Below are positions 1-6,548 of a DNA stretch of 39,880 bases, piece by piece. This stretch comes from Bacteroidetes bacterium MedPE-SWsnd-G1 (GTDB lineage Bacteria > Bacteroidota > Bacteroidia > Flavobacteriales > Flavobacteriaceae). Location: positions 1-39,880 of the forward strand of contig MPDD01000026.1 of the NCBI GenBank assembly GCA_001874265.1, read 5' to 3'. The notes beneath the pieces are model-generated. The model made no database searches. It saw only the letters and a program-made list of their open reading frames with translations, and was not told where the DNA came from. Each line of letters opens with the position of its first letter. Positions within the stretch are counted from its first letter, which is position 1. Position numbers and translations under genes: made by a program.

Positions 1-72
1 TTATGGAATATGTTAAGAATTAGTAATGACCAAAGTGTGATGTATTATCCTAAAATTAAATTTTTAAGATAA
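1..72 (+). CDS. C-terminal end of a gene that begins outside the window (uncertain)
   Basis: Frame 1 is open from the first base to a TAA at 70-72 and encodes 23 residues ending in ...YYPKIKFLR. The other two plus frames stop within the first 21 bases, so if a rightward gene enters the window it must use this frame. The fragment is too short to recognise a family, and a chance open frame of this length in AT-rich DNA is quite possible. Nothing coding is apparent between 73 and 223. Confidence 0.3.
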   Translation, partial: LWNMLRISNDQSVMYYPKIKFLR

Positions 73-223
73 AAGCCAACTTTCTAAAACCTCAATGATT
101 TATTTCTTACACTATTTTTCTAAAGAAAAAGGTAGAATCATATTTAATTTCACTTCTTTTTCAGAGATTTTATATTCGGTTTGTATTTATTAAATTAGAT
201 GCTTTAAACAACTTAAACAATAA

Positions 224-397
224 ATGATGACTTATAAAAAGTATTTATCTCTTTCCGTTGTTTTTTTAATGGGCTATTTAGTAATTGAATTTACCGACAT
301 ATATGGTAACCCAGGATGGTTTAAATTTTATCTTGTAATAATTGGTGTTACATTTTTAATTAGTGGAATTTCAGAATATTCAAAAACTAAAAAATAG
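224..397 (+). CDS. small two-helix membrane protein
   Basis: This 57-residue ORF begins with a double ATG (MMTYKKYLSL...) and ends at TAG 395-397. It has two hydrophobic stretches, at about residues 7-22 and 35-49, joined by a short polar loop containing TDIYGNPGW, and a lysine-rich tail (SKTKK). That is the shape of a small inner-membrane protein with both ends in the cytoplasm. It lies 33 bp upstream of the hydrolase lipoprotein on the same strand. No family is recognised. Support is only the hydrophobic pattern, intact frame and context. Confidence 0.5.
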   Translation: MMTYKKYLSLSVVFLMGYLVIEFTDIYGNPGWFKFYLVIIGVTFLISGISEYSKTKK

Positions 398-430
398 AAA
401 AAATCGTTATGTATTTGTAATACTTGGCTT

Positions 431-1228
431 ATGAAAAATTTAATCTTATTATTTGTTATTTGCTTCTGTTCAATATTTTATTCTTGTGATTCAAAGAATA
501 ACTCTCTAAAAACTGAAACCGAAAATAACTTAAAAGAAATTAGTTTTATCACTTCGGACAGCATAAAAATTTATGGCGATTTATATGAAAAAGACAAGTC
601 TAGTCCTATCATCTTATTATTTCATCAAGGAGGCTCAAATGCAAGAGCAGAGTATGACTCCATCATTCCAAAATTAATAAGTCAGGGGTTTAATGTACTA
701 GCCATAGACCAAAGAATGGGAGGACAATATTATGGTGGGTATAATCGAACGGTTGCCCAAATAAAAGATCATATTTTTGGCAACCCATACTCCTATTGTG
801 ATGCGTACAACAATTTGGAAGGAGCCTTAAATTATGTTATCGAATCGGGCTTTACCGGAAATAAAATTTTGTGGGGCAGCAGTTATAGTGCTTCATTGGC
901 AATTAAATTAGGTAACAACCACCAAACGGATATAAGTGGTGTATTGGCATTTTCTCCAGCTTCCGGAGGTTCTATGAAAAACTGCCTTCCAGACCCGTAT
1001 TTTGAATCCTTAAAAATTCCATTGCTTATTTTAAGACCTCCGAATGAAATGAAAAGTGAAAATTCCAAAACTCAATTTGAAAAAGCGCGTCGATTCGGCC
1101 ATCAAACTTATGCCGCAATAAACGGTGTTCATGGATCTTCTATGTTAGTCAAAGAACGTGTTGGAGCCGACACTAGTAAAACTTGGGAAGTTGTTAATTT
1201 GTTTTTAGCAAAATTTAAAAATGACTAA
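431..1228 (+). CDS. alpha/beta-hydrolase lipoprotein (dienelactone-hydrolase-like)
   Basis: The 265-residue protein opens with a lipoprotein signal peptide (hydrophobic core, then FYSC at about residues 16-19), so it should be exported and lipid-anchored. The body looks like an alpha/beta hydrolase: FHQGGSNA gives the oxyanion-loop HxGG-type motif, GSSYSA is the nucleophile elbow (G-x-S-x-S), and a late GVHGSSM supplies the probable catalytic histidine. Substrate cannot be deduced; esterase, dienelactone-hydrolase-like or peptidase activity is possible. The last 8 bases overlap the start of the next gene (ATGACTAA), suggesting translational coupling. Confidence 0.75.
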   Translation: MKNLILLFVICFCSIFYSCDSKNNSLKTETENNLKEISFITSDSIKIYGDLYEKDKSSPIILLFHQGGSNARAEYDSIIPKLISQGFNVLAIDQRMGGQYYGGYNRTVAQIKDHIFGNPYSYCDAYNNLEGALNYVIESGFTGNKILWGSSYSASLAIKLGNNHQTDISGVLAFSPASGGSMKNCLPDPYFESLKIPLLILRPPNEMKSENSKTQFEKARRFGHQTYAAINGVHGSSMLVKERVGADTSKTWEVVNLFLAKFKND

Positions 1229-1670
1229 ACGTACCGCAACACTTATTGTTTTAGTAGCAATTACTTTAATCGTAGGAGTGCTCTTATTTATGGGGGCTCC
1301 GATTCTTTCTAAATCATTATTTGAAGAAATAATGATTCCAGCAGGCACATTAATTACTTGGTTTGGCTTAATAGGACTACCACTTTCTATTTTCTTTGGA
1401 GTAATTGAATTTAGAAAGCCTTCGAACAACTGGTTTCTGCTTTTATCCCTTCTAATAAAAACCATCTTAGTTTTAGCCATCTTATGGGTACCAATCTCAT
1501 ATCTTTTGTCCGGAAGTTTTGCTTTTAATTTTTCAAATACTGATTCTTTTCAAGGTGGGTATGTTGCCATGAAAATATTTTGGTATTTAAGTTATGGAAT
1601 TGCAATCGGCTCCCTATCTGTTTTGATACTATATTGGATCTCATTACTTGTAAAAAAAGTTAAAAAATAA
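1221..1670 (+). CDS. hypothetical four-helix membrane protein
   Basis: This 149-residue protein is mostly hydrophobic. Likely membrane segments lie at about residues 6-28, 37-60, 70-97 and 118-144, and the C-terminus is lysine-rich (LVKKVKK). The start overlaps the hydrolase stop by 8 bases, so the two are probably co-translated and may act together in the envelope. I do not recognise a family. The stop at 1668-1670 is followed by about 180 bp containing the rplM promoter. Confidence 0.6.
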   Translation: MTKRTATLIVLVAITLIVGVLLFMGAPILSKSLFEEIMIPAGTLITWFGLIGLPLSIFFGVIEFRKPSNNWFLLLSLLIKTILVLAILWVPISYLLSGSFAFNFSNTDSFQGGYVAMKIFWYLSYGIAIGSLSVLILYWISLLVKKVKK

Positions 1671-1765
1671 GTTGATTTTCAAACAGAATTAAACCCCTAA
1701 TTCAAAGGGTGAAATTCAACACTAATTTTCTTTTATTTTCATTTTAAAAAATAACTGACACTCTG

Positions 1766-1796
1766 TTTGTTATCTAGTTTTTTGTTTGTACATTTG
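1766..1796 (+). promoter_or_regulatory. Bacteroidota-type promoter of rplM-rpsI
   Basis: TTTG at 1766-1769 is followed after 19 bp by TACATTTG at 1789-1796, a full match to the known Bacteroidota -33 (TTTG) / -7 (TAnnTTTG) consensus. Transcription should begin around 1800-1803, about 50 nt upstream of the rplM ATG, which leaves room for a structured leader. Confidence 0.8.
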
Positions 1797-1800
1797 CACT

Positions 1801-1814
1801 CCCTTTTTAGAGGG
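1801..1814 (+). promoter_or_regulatory. hairpin at the 5' end of the rplM leader
   Basis: CCCT (1801-1804) pairs with AGGG (1811-1814) around a 6-nt loop, exactly where the transcript from the adjacent promoter should start. Autoregulatory leaders upstream of L13 genes have been proposed for Bacteroidia, and this could be one, but the hairpin is short. A 5'-end stability element is an alternative. Confidence 0.35.
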
Positions 1815-1853
1815 ATAAAAATTATTTATTAACATACAAAAACTAATAGTGTA

Positions 1854-2309
1854 ATGAACACATTAAGTTACAAAACAGTATCGGCAAACAAAGCGACTGC
1901 TAACAAAGAGTGGTTGGTTGTTGATGCGGACGGACAAACATTGGGTCGTTTAGCTTCTAAAGTAGCAATGCTAATTAGAGGTAAATACAAGCCTAACTAC
2001 ACTCCTCACGTGGATTGTGGTGACAACGTTGTTATTATCAACGCTGAAAAAATTAATTTAACTGGTAAAAAGTGGACAGATAAATCTTATATCCGTCACA
2101 CAGGTTACCCAGGTGGTCAAAGATCATTAACTGCAACAGAAATGTTTGAAAAAGATCCTACAAGATTGATTGAAAAAGCAGTAAAAGGAATGTTACCAAA
2201 AAACAAATTAGGTAGTGCATTGTACAGAAATTTATATGTATATGCTGGAACTGAGCACGGACAAGAAGCTCAAAAACCAAAAGCTATTAACCTTAACGAT
2301 CTTAGATAA
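1854..2309 (+). CDS. rplM: 50S ribosomal protein L13
   Basis: The 151-residue product is full length for L13, an early-assembling protein of the large subunit that binds 23S rRNA. Recognisable features are the N-terminal WLVVDADGQTLGRLASKVA, the VIINAEKINLTGKKW segment, the H-T-G-Y-PGG loop and the MLPKNKLG stretch. It starts the rplM-rpsI pair, with only 2 bp to the next start, and a consensus promoter lies 58 bp upstream. As usual in this phylum there is no purine-rich Shine-Dalgarno sequence before the ATG. Confidence 0.97.
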   Translation: MNTLSYKTVSANKATANKEWLVVDADGQTLGRLASKVAMLIRGKYKPNYTPHVDCGDNVVIINAEKINLTGKKWTDKSYIRHTGYPGGQRSLTATEMFEKDPTRLIEKAVKGMLPKNKLGSALYRNLYVYAGTEHGQEAQKPKAINLNDLR

Positions 2310-2311
2310 GC

Positions 2312-2698
2312 ATGGATACTATACATAAAATAGGAAGAAGAAAAACAGCTGTTGCTCGTATCTATCTTTCAGAAGGAAAAGGAAATATTACAATCAACGA
2401 TAGAGCGTTTGATAACTATTTCACAACTGGAACCTTACAATATAAAGTAAAGCAACCTTTAATGTTAACAGAGAACGAAAAGTCTTTTGATATTTCTGTA
2501 TCTGTTTTTGGTGGAGGTGTAACTGGACAAGCGGAAGCAATTCGTTTGGCTATTTCTAGAGCTTTATGTGAAATTGATGCTGAAAACAGATCAGTTCTTA
2601 AGCCAGAAGGATTACTTACTAGAGACCCAAGAATGGTTGAGCGTAAGAAATTCGGTCAGAAGAAAGCACGTAAGAAATTCCAATTCTCGAAACGTTAA
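2312..2698 (+). CDS. rpsI: 30S ribosomal protein S9
   Basis: The 128-residue product shows the S9 hallmarks: the N-terminal IGRRKTAVARIYL, the central GGGVTGQAEAIRLAISRAL, and the basic C-terminal tail KKFGQKKARKKFQFSKR, which reaches into the decoding centre contacting P-site tRNA. It is co-transcribed with rplM, as in most bacteria. It is followed by a 153-bp gap before rpsB. Confidence 0.97.
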   Translation: MDTIHKIGRRKTAVARIYLSEGKGNITINDRAFDNYFTTGTLQYKVKQPLMLTENEKSFDISVSVFGGGVTGQAEAIRLAISRALCEIDAENRSVLKPEGLLTRDPRMVERKKFGQKKARKKFQFSKR

Positions 2699-2789
2699 TA
2701 TTTGTTGGACTTGTTCCTTCATTTATTTTACAAACAGAGATTTAAAAAGAAAATTAAATTTAATGTTGTTAAAGTTTAGCATCTAAATA

Positions 2790-2849
2790 ATTAAGACCGA
2801 ATTATCGCTACTTAGTTATTGCTATCGCAACGAACGTAAACTAAAAATA
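2790..2849 (+). promoter_or_regulatory. candidate structured leader of rpsB
   Basis: Between rpsI and rpsB the DNA becomes noticeably less AT-rich. TTGC (2819-2822) and GCAA (2827-2830) can form a small hairpin, nested inside a TTAGTT / AACTAA pairing that ends just before the rpsB start. Ribosomal-protein operons often have such autoregulatory leaders, but the pairings are short and unsupported by comparison. I see no full -33/-7 promoter here, so read-through from rplM-rpsI is possible. Confidence 0.3.
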
Positions 2850-2851
2850 AA

Positions 2852-3595
2852 ATGGCAAACATCGAAATTAAAGAATTGTTAGACGCAGGTGTACACTTCG
2901 GACACTTGACAAGAAAATGGAATCCAAACATGGCTCCGTATATTTATACAGAGCGTAATGGAGTTCACATTATCGACCTTTACAAGTCGGCTGCAAAAAT
3001 GGAAGAAGCAGGAAAAGCATTAGGTAAAATTGCTGCTTCTGGAAGAAAAATCCTTTTTGTTGCAACTAAAAAACAAGCAAAAGACATCGTTGCTGAACAA
3101 GCAGGAAATGTAAACATGCCTTTCATCACAGAAAGATGGCCTGGTGGTATGTTAACAAACTTTGTTACTATTAGAAAAGCTGTTAAGAAAATGGCTCAGA
3201 TTGATAGAATGAAAGTTGATGGATCTTTTGATGCACTTTCTAAAAGAGAAAAATTACAAATTAACCGTCAGCGTGCAAAATTAGAAAAGAACTTAGGTTC
3301 TATCTCTGATATGACACGTTTACCTGGTGCATTATTTGTAGTTGATGTGAAGAAAGAGCACATTGCAGTTGCTGAGGCTCAGAAATTAAACATTCCAATT
3401 TTTGCAATGGTTGATACAAATTCTGATCCAAGACCAATCGACTTCGTTATTCCTGCAAATGATGACGCATCAAAATCAATCAACAAAGTATTGGGGGTTG
3501 TAACTGAAGCTATCGCTGAAGGTTTATCGACTAGAAAGTCTAATAAAGAAAAAGAAGTTGCTACAAAAGCAACAAAAGAAGAAGTTAAAGCATAA
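2852..3595 (+). CDS. rpsB: 30S ribosomal protein S2
   Basis: This 247-residue protein has the characteristic S2 segments: LLDAGVHFGHLTRKWNPNM near the N-terminus, the GRKILFVATKKQAKDIV region, the RWPGGMLTNF motif, and the late VDTNSDPRPIDFVIPANDDA. S2 joins the small subunit late in assembly. The C-terminus is a charged Lys/Glu-rich tail of the usual flavobacterial kind. It sits directly upstream of tsf, a nearly universal bacterial arrangement. Confidence 0.97.
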   Translation: MANIEIKELLDAGVHFGHLTRKWNPNMAPYIYTERNGVHIIDLYKSAAKMEEAGKALGKIAASGRKILFVATKKQAKDIVAEQAGNVNMPFITERWPGGMLTNFVTIRKAVKKMAQIDRMKVDGSFDALSKREKLQINRQRAKLEKNLGSISDMTRLPGALFVVDVKKEHIAVAEAQKLNIPIFAMVDTNSDPRPIDFVIPANDDASKSINKVLGVVTEAIAEGLSTRKSNKEKEVATKATKEEVKA

Positions 3596-3606
3596 TTAAC
3601 ATTTGA

Positions 3607-3638
3607 TTCAATTACCCAAGTAAAATTGGGTAGTTGAA
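3607..3638 (+). promoter_or_regulatory. intercistronic hairpin between rpsB and tsf
   Basis: A 13-bp stem, pairing 3607-3619 with 3626-3638 through one G-U wobble around a 6-nt AT-rich loop, fills the short gap between rpsB and tsf. It is followed by an A/T-rich stretch but no clean U-tract. It may be an attenuator or processing site that sets the S2:EF-Ts ratio; partial termination between these genes is known from other bacteria. Confidence 0.55.
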
Positions 3639-3659
3639 TTTATATAAATACACAATAAA

Positions 3660-4481
3660 ATGGCAAATATTTCTGCTGCAGACGTAAAAAAATTACGTAC
3701 TACCACAGGTGCTGGTATGATGGATTGTAAAAAAGCATTGGTTGAGGCTGATGGTGATTTTGACAAAGCAATCGAAATCCTTAGAAAAAAAGGACAAAAA
3801 GTTGCTGCCAAAAGAGCTGATAGAGAATCTACTGAAGGTGCTGCTATTGCTAAGGTAAATGCTGACAGTACAACAGGAGTTTCTATTGTATTAGGATGTG
3901 AAACTGACTTTGTTGGTAAAAACGACAGCTTTGTTGCTTTAGCTAATGAATTGGCTGAATTAGCATTAAACTATGCTTCTAAAGACGAGTTTTTAGCCGC
4001 TGATTTCGGAGGAATGACTGTTGCTGATAAATTAATTGAGCAAACTGGTGTAATTGGAGAGAAAATTGAAATCAATGGTTTCGAAAAATTAGATGCTCCA
4101 TTTGTAGGATCTTATATCCACGCTGGTAACAAAATTGCTACTATGGTTGGTTTATCTGCTAATGTAGATGGTGCTGCTACTGTTGCAAAAGATGTTGCAA
4201 TGCAAGCTGCCGCTATGAACCCAGTTGCTTTAAACGAAGACGCTGTTGATGCTACTGTAATTGAAAAGGAAATTGAGATTGCAAAAGATCAATTACGTCA
4301 AGAAGGTAAGCCAGAAGCAATGTTAGATAAGATTGCACAAGGAAAAATTAAAAGATTCTTTAAAGACAATACTTTAGTAAATCAAGCATTTATTAAAGAT
4401 AGCAAACAAAGCGTTTCTCAATACGTTAAAACTATTGGTGATGTTGAAGTTGTAAGCTTTAGTAGAGTTGCTTTAGGATAA
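3660..4481 (+). CDS. tsf: elongation factor Ts
   Basis: EF-Ts (273 residues) is the nucleotide-exchange factor that regenerates EF-Tu-GTP. The N-terminal UBA-like domain carries VKKLRTTTGAGMMDCKKAL, followed by DKAIEILRKKG, and the core holds the conserved ETDFVGKNDSFVALA segment that contacts EF-Tu. The C-terminal part contains MQAAAMNP and LRQEGKPEAMLDKIAQGK. It ends the ribosomal operon and is followed within 30 bp by a strong terminator. Confidence 0.97.
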   Translation: MANISAADVKKLRTTTGAGMMDCKKALVEADGDFDKAIEILRKKGQKVAAKRADRESTEGAAIAKVNADSTTGVSIVLGCETDFVGKNDSFVALANELAELALNYASKDEFLAADFGGMTVADKLIEQTGVIGEKIEINGFEKLDAPFVGSYIHAGNKIATMVGLSANVDGAATVAKDVAMQAAAMNPVALNEDAVDATVIEKEIEIAKDQLRQEGKPEAMLDKIAQGKIKRFFKDNTLVNQAFIKDSKQSVSQYVKTIGDVEVVSFSRVALG

Positions 4482-4502
4482 TTTTCCTAAACCTTATAAA
4501 AC

Positions 4503-4537
4503 AAAAATCCCGAAGCAAATGCTTCGGGATTTTTTTA
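4503..4537 (+). terminator. intrinsic terminator after tsf
   Basis: ATCCCGAAGC (4507-4516) pairs perfectly with GCTTCGGGAT (4521-4530) around an AAAT loop and runs into seven or more Ts, a textbook rho-independent terminator closing the ribosomal operon. Confidence 0.93.
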
Positions 4538-4587
4538 TGTTTAAACATTATAAAAACAGGAGTCTTTTATTAATTCGGAATTAAATG

Positions 4588-4595
4588 TAAGTTTG
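4588..4595 (+). promoter_or_regulatory. -7 element for the thioesterase gene
   Basis: TAAGTTTG matches the -7 consensus TAnnTTTG and lies 19 bp before the ATG at 4615. The -33 region is only T-rich, so the promoter call is moderate. Confidence 0.45.
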
Positions 4596-4614
4596 TGCAA
4601 CTTAAATTTACACT

Positions 4615-5070
4615 ATGAATTTCGAAATTGCATTCCCTACTATTTGGGCAAACTTTGATGCCAATGCACATATGCGACACACTGCATATAATGACTATGC
4701 CGCTGAAGTAAGATCAAGGTTTTTTGCCTCAAATGGATTTTCTTTAATCGATTTTGCAAAGCATAATATCGGACCGGTTCTATTTACGGAAAACACAAAA
4801 TTTTACCGTGAAATATTAATTGGAGAAAACATTAAGGTAAACCTGATTTTTATTGCTGCTTCTAGCAAATTTGAACGCTTTAAGTTCAAGCATCAAATTA
4901 TTAAAGATAATGGAGTTGTTTCTGCAGAAATTGAAATATATGGAGCATGGATAGATCTCTCTCAACGAAAACTAACTACACCTCCACAACCAATGATCGA
5001 TATTTTTAATAACCTGGAAAAATCGGCTGATTTTGAAGAAATTGTATTAAAAACTAAACCATTAAATTAA
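4615..5070 (+). CDS. acyl-CoA thioesterase, hot-dog fold (YbgC/FadM type)
   Basis: This 151-residue protein has the 4HBT hot-dog signature near its N-terminus: WANFDANAHMRHTAYNDY corresponds to the WxDxDxxGHvnNxxYxxy motif of the family, with Asp15 the probable catalytic acid. Single-domain members act as tetramers or dimers that hydrolyse acyl-CoA or 4-hydroxybenzoyl-CoA thioesters in the cytoplasm. The chain is of usual length. Substrate is not predictable. The gene stands alone after the tsf terminator, 45 bp ahead of a lipoprotein gene. Confidence 0.8.
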   Translation: MNFEIAFPTIWANFDANAHMRHTAYNDYAAEVRSRFFASNGFSLIDFAKHNIGPVLFTENTKFYREILIGENIKVNLIFIAASSKFERFKFKHQIIKDNGVVSAEIEIYGAWIDLSQRKLTTPPQPMIDIFNNLEKSADFEEIVLKTKPLN

Positions 5071-5115
5071 ATGATTAAATTTGATTGTTTCAAATAAAAT
5101 CTAAAAAGACCAAAT

Positions 5116-5760
5116 ATGAAAACTCAAATTTTAAGTTTCGTTTTAATTTCACTTCTTATTAGTTGTAATTCAAAACCAAATGAAAATGCAACTCCTGAAC
5201 CAGCACCAACTCCCGAAGTTGAATTTCCGAAAAACCAACAACTGACAAAAGACCAGCAAATTAAGGCTGCTCTTTTTGCCGCACCTTCAGATGCTCGTGA
5301 TGGAGCAATGGTGTATGGATTTGACGATAACAATGAATTTGTTGTTATAAAAGAAGGAACCAATGAGTTTATCTGTATTGCGGATGATCCGAAAAAAGAT
5401 GGATTTCAGGTAGCAGCATATCACAAAAGTTTAGAGCCTTATATGGCAAGAGGTAGAGCATTGAATAAGGAAGGCAAAGGAAGAAAAGAAAAAGAAGAAA
5501 TTCGATCTTCAGAAGCAGCATCTGGTGTTTTAAAAATGCCTGAAAGTCCGGCTGTATTGCATTTGTATTATGGAAAAGACGGGTATTTTGACACTGAAAT
5601 TGATTCAATTAAAAACGCAAAATATAGGTATGTAGTTTACATACCCTATGCTACGCAAAAATCTACTGGTTTAGGGCTAAGCCCTAACAAAAGTGGACAT
5701 CCGTGGTTAATGTTTCCCGGAGCCTACAACTCTCATATTATGATTACTCCAATAGAGTAA
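5116..5760 (+). CDS. hypothetical lipoprotein
   Basis: A 214-residue protein with a clear lipoprotein signal (MKTQILSFVLISLLISC, Cys17), followed by a Pro/Glu-rich linker (ENATPEPAPTPEVEFP) that probably spaces the domain from the membrane. The folded part runs from about residue 45 to the end and contains IAALFAAP-like, AYHKSLEPYMARGRAL and SGHPWLMFPGAYNSHIMI segments. I recognise no family. The gene ends 3 bp before a strong bidirectional terminator shared with the converging DUF2911 gene. Confidence 0.75.
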   Translation: MKTQILSFVLISLLISCNSKPNENATPEPAPTPEVEFPKNQQLTKDQQIKAALFAAPSDARDGAMVYGFDDNNEFVVIKEGTNEFICIADDPKKDGFQVAAYHKSLEPYMARGRALNKEGKGRKEKEEIRSSEAASGVLKMPESPAVLHLYYGKDGYFDTEIDSIKNAKYRYVVYIPYATQKSTGLGLSPNKSGHPWLMFPGAYNSHIMITPIE

Positions 5761-5761
5761 T

Positions 5762-5800
5762 AAAAAAAGGGTCCAAGTTAACTTGGACCCTTTTTTTTAT
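5762..5800. terminator. bidirectional terminator between converging genes
   Basis: GGGTCCAAGT and ACTTGGACCC form a perfect 10-bp stem with a 2-nt TA centre, flanked by A7 on the left and T8 on the right, so it can stop transcription from both the lipoprotein gene (+) and the DUF2911 gene (-). Confidence 0.92.
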
Positions 5801-5811
5801 CGTATAAATCT

Positions 5812-6354
5812 TTACCCTTTAACTGGTAAACTCGCTACAACATTTCCAAATCCAAAGTGCATTTGGAAATCACTTCCTTCACCATCGAACATAATAGAGA
5901 ATGCCTCAATAGATTCAGCAGAATTACTCACCTTAGCGGTTACGCGAACAACATCTTCATTTTCTTTATAGAAATAGGCTCCCCAAACATTGCTTGCAGT
6001 GCTTAAAATTACAGTCCATTCACCTTCATTTGGAATTGTAAATAAGGTATACGTTCCTGCCTTTACATCTTTCCCTCCAAAATTAACATCTTTATAAAAA
6101 GTAATTTCTGGTGCTTCATTTGCTCCAGTTCTCCATACTTTACCTGCAGGTGCTAATTCACTTACAGCTCTTCCTTTTAATTGTGGTCTACCGTAAGTTA
6201 TTTTTACCACTTTATCTGATATTTTATAACTCGATGGATAAGATGCTCCATCCATTGGACTTTTATCTAACCCAGGAAATTCTTGAGCCGAAGCATCAAA
6301 GTTTACAAATAAACATAACGTAAAAATTGCTGTAAAAAATAGTTTTGATTTCAT
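5812..6354 (-). CDS. DUF2911 domain protein, secreted
   Basis: The 180-residue protein begins with a Sec signal peptide (MKSKLFFTAIFTLCLFVNF ending ASAQ), so it is periplasmic or secreted. The mature part matches DUF2911, common in Bacteroidota: SPMDGASYP, ITYGRPQLKGR, WRTGANEAPEITFYKDV, AGTYTLFTIP and EGEWTVILS are all typical. The function of the family is unknown. The gene converges on the preceding lipoprotein gene and shares its terminator. No conserved partner is adjacent. Confidence 0.88.
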   Translation of the reverse strand: MKSKLFFTAIFTLCLFVNFDASAQEFPGLDKSPMDGASYPSSYKISDKVVKITYGRPQLKGRAVSELAPAGKVWRTGANEAPEITFYKDVNFGGKDVKAGTYTLFTIPNEGEWTVILSTASNVWGAYFYKENEDVVRVTAKVSNSAESIEAFSIMFDGEGSDFQMHFGFGNVVASLPVKG

Positions 6355-6548
6355 CTTAAATAAATTTGGTTTAATAATTATTTGATTTGTTTGTCGAATT
6401 TAATTCAATTCTTAACAAACTCAATAAAGAATTTTAAAATTATTCAATCTTATCACTCTAAAATTCAGAAAAACAAGCATCTAAATGATTTAACAAAATG
6501 TTTTCTTAAATTCGTGTACCATCATCAACTTAAACAAGGCTAACTATT

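Noticed and set aside
871..885. TTTGTGGGGC in the hydrolase gene as a further copy of the core
   Set aside because: It lies in a conserved coding stretch (ILWGSS) without hairpin context, so chance is the better explanation.
2568..2786. ORF in another frame across the end of rpsI
   Set aside because: It overlaps the well-supported S9 tail and has no recognisable protein features.
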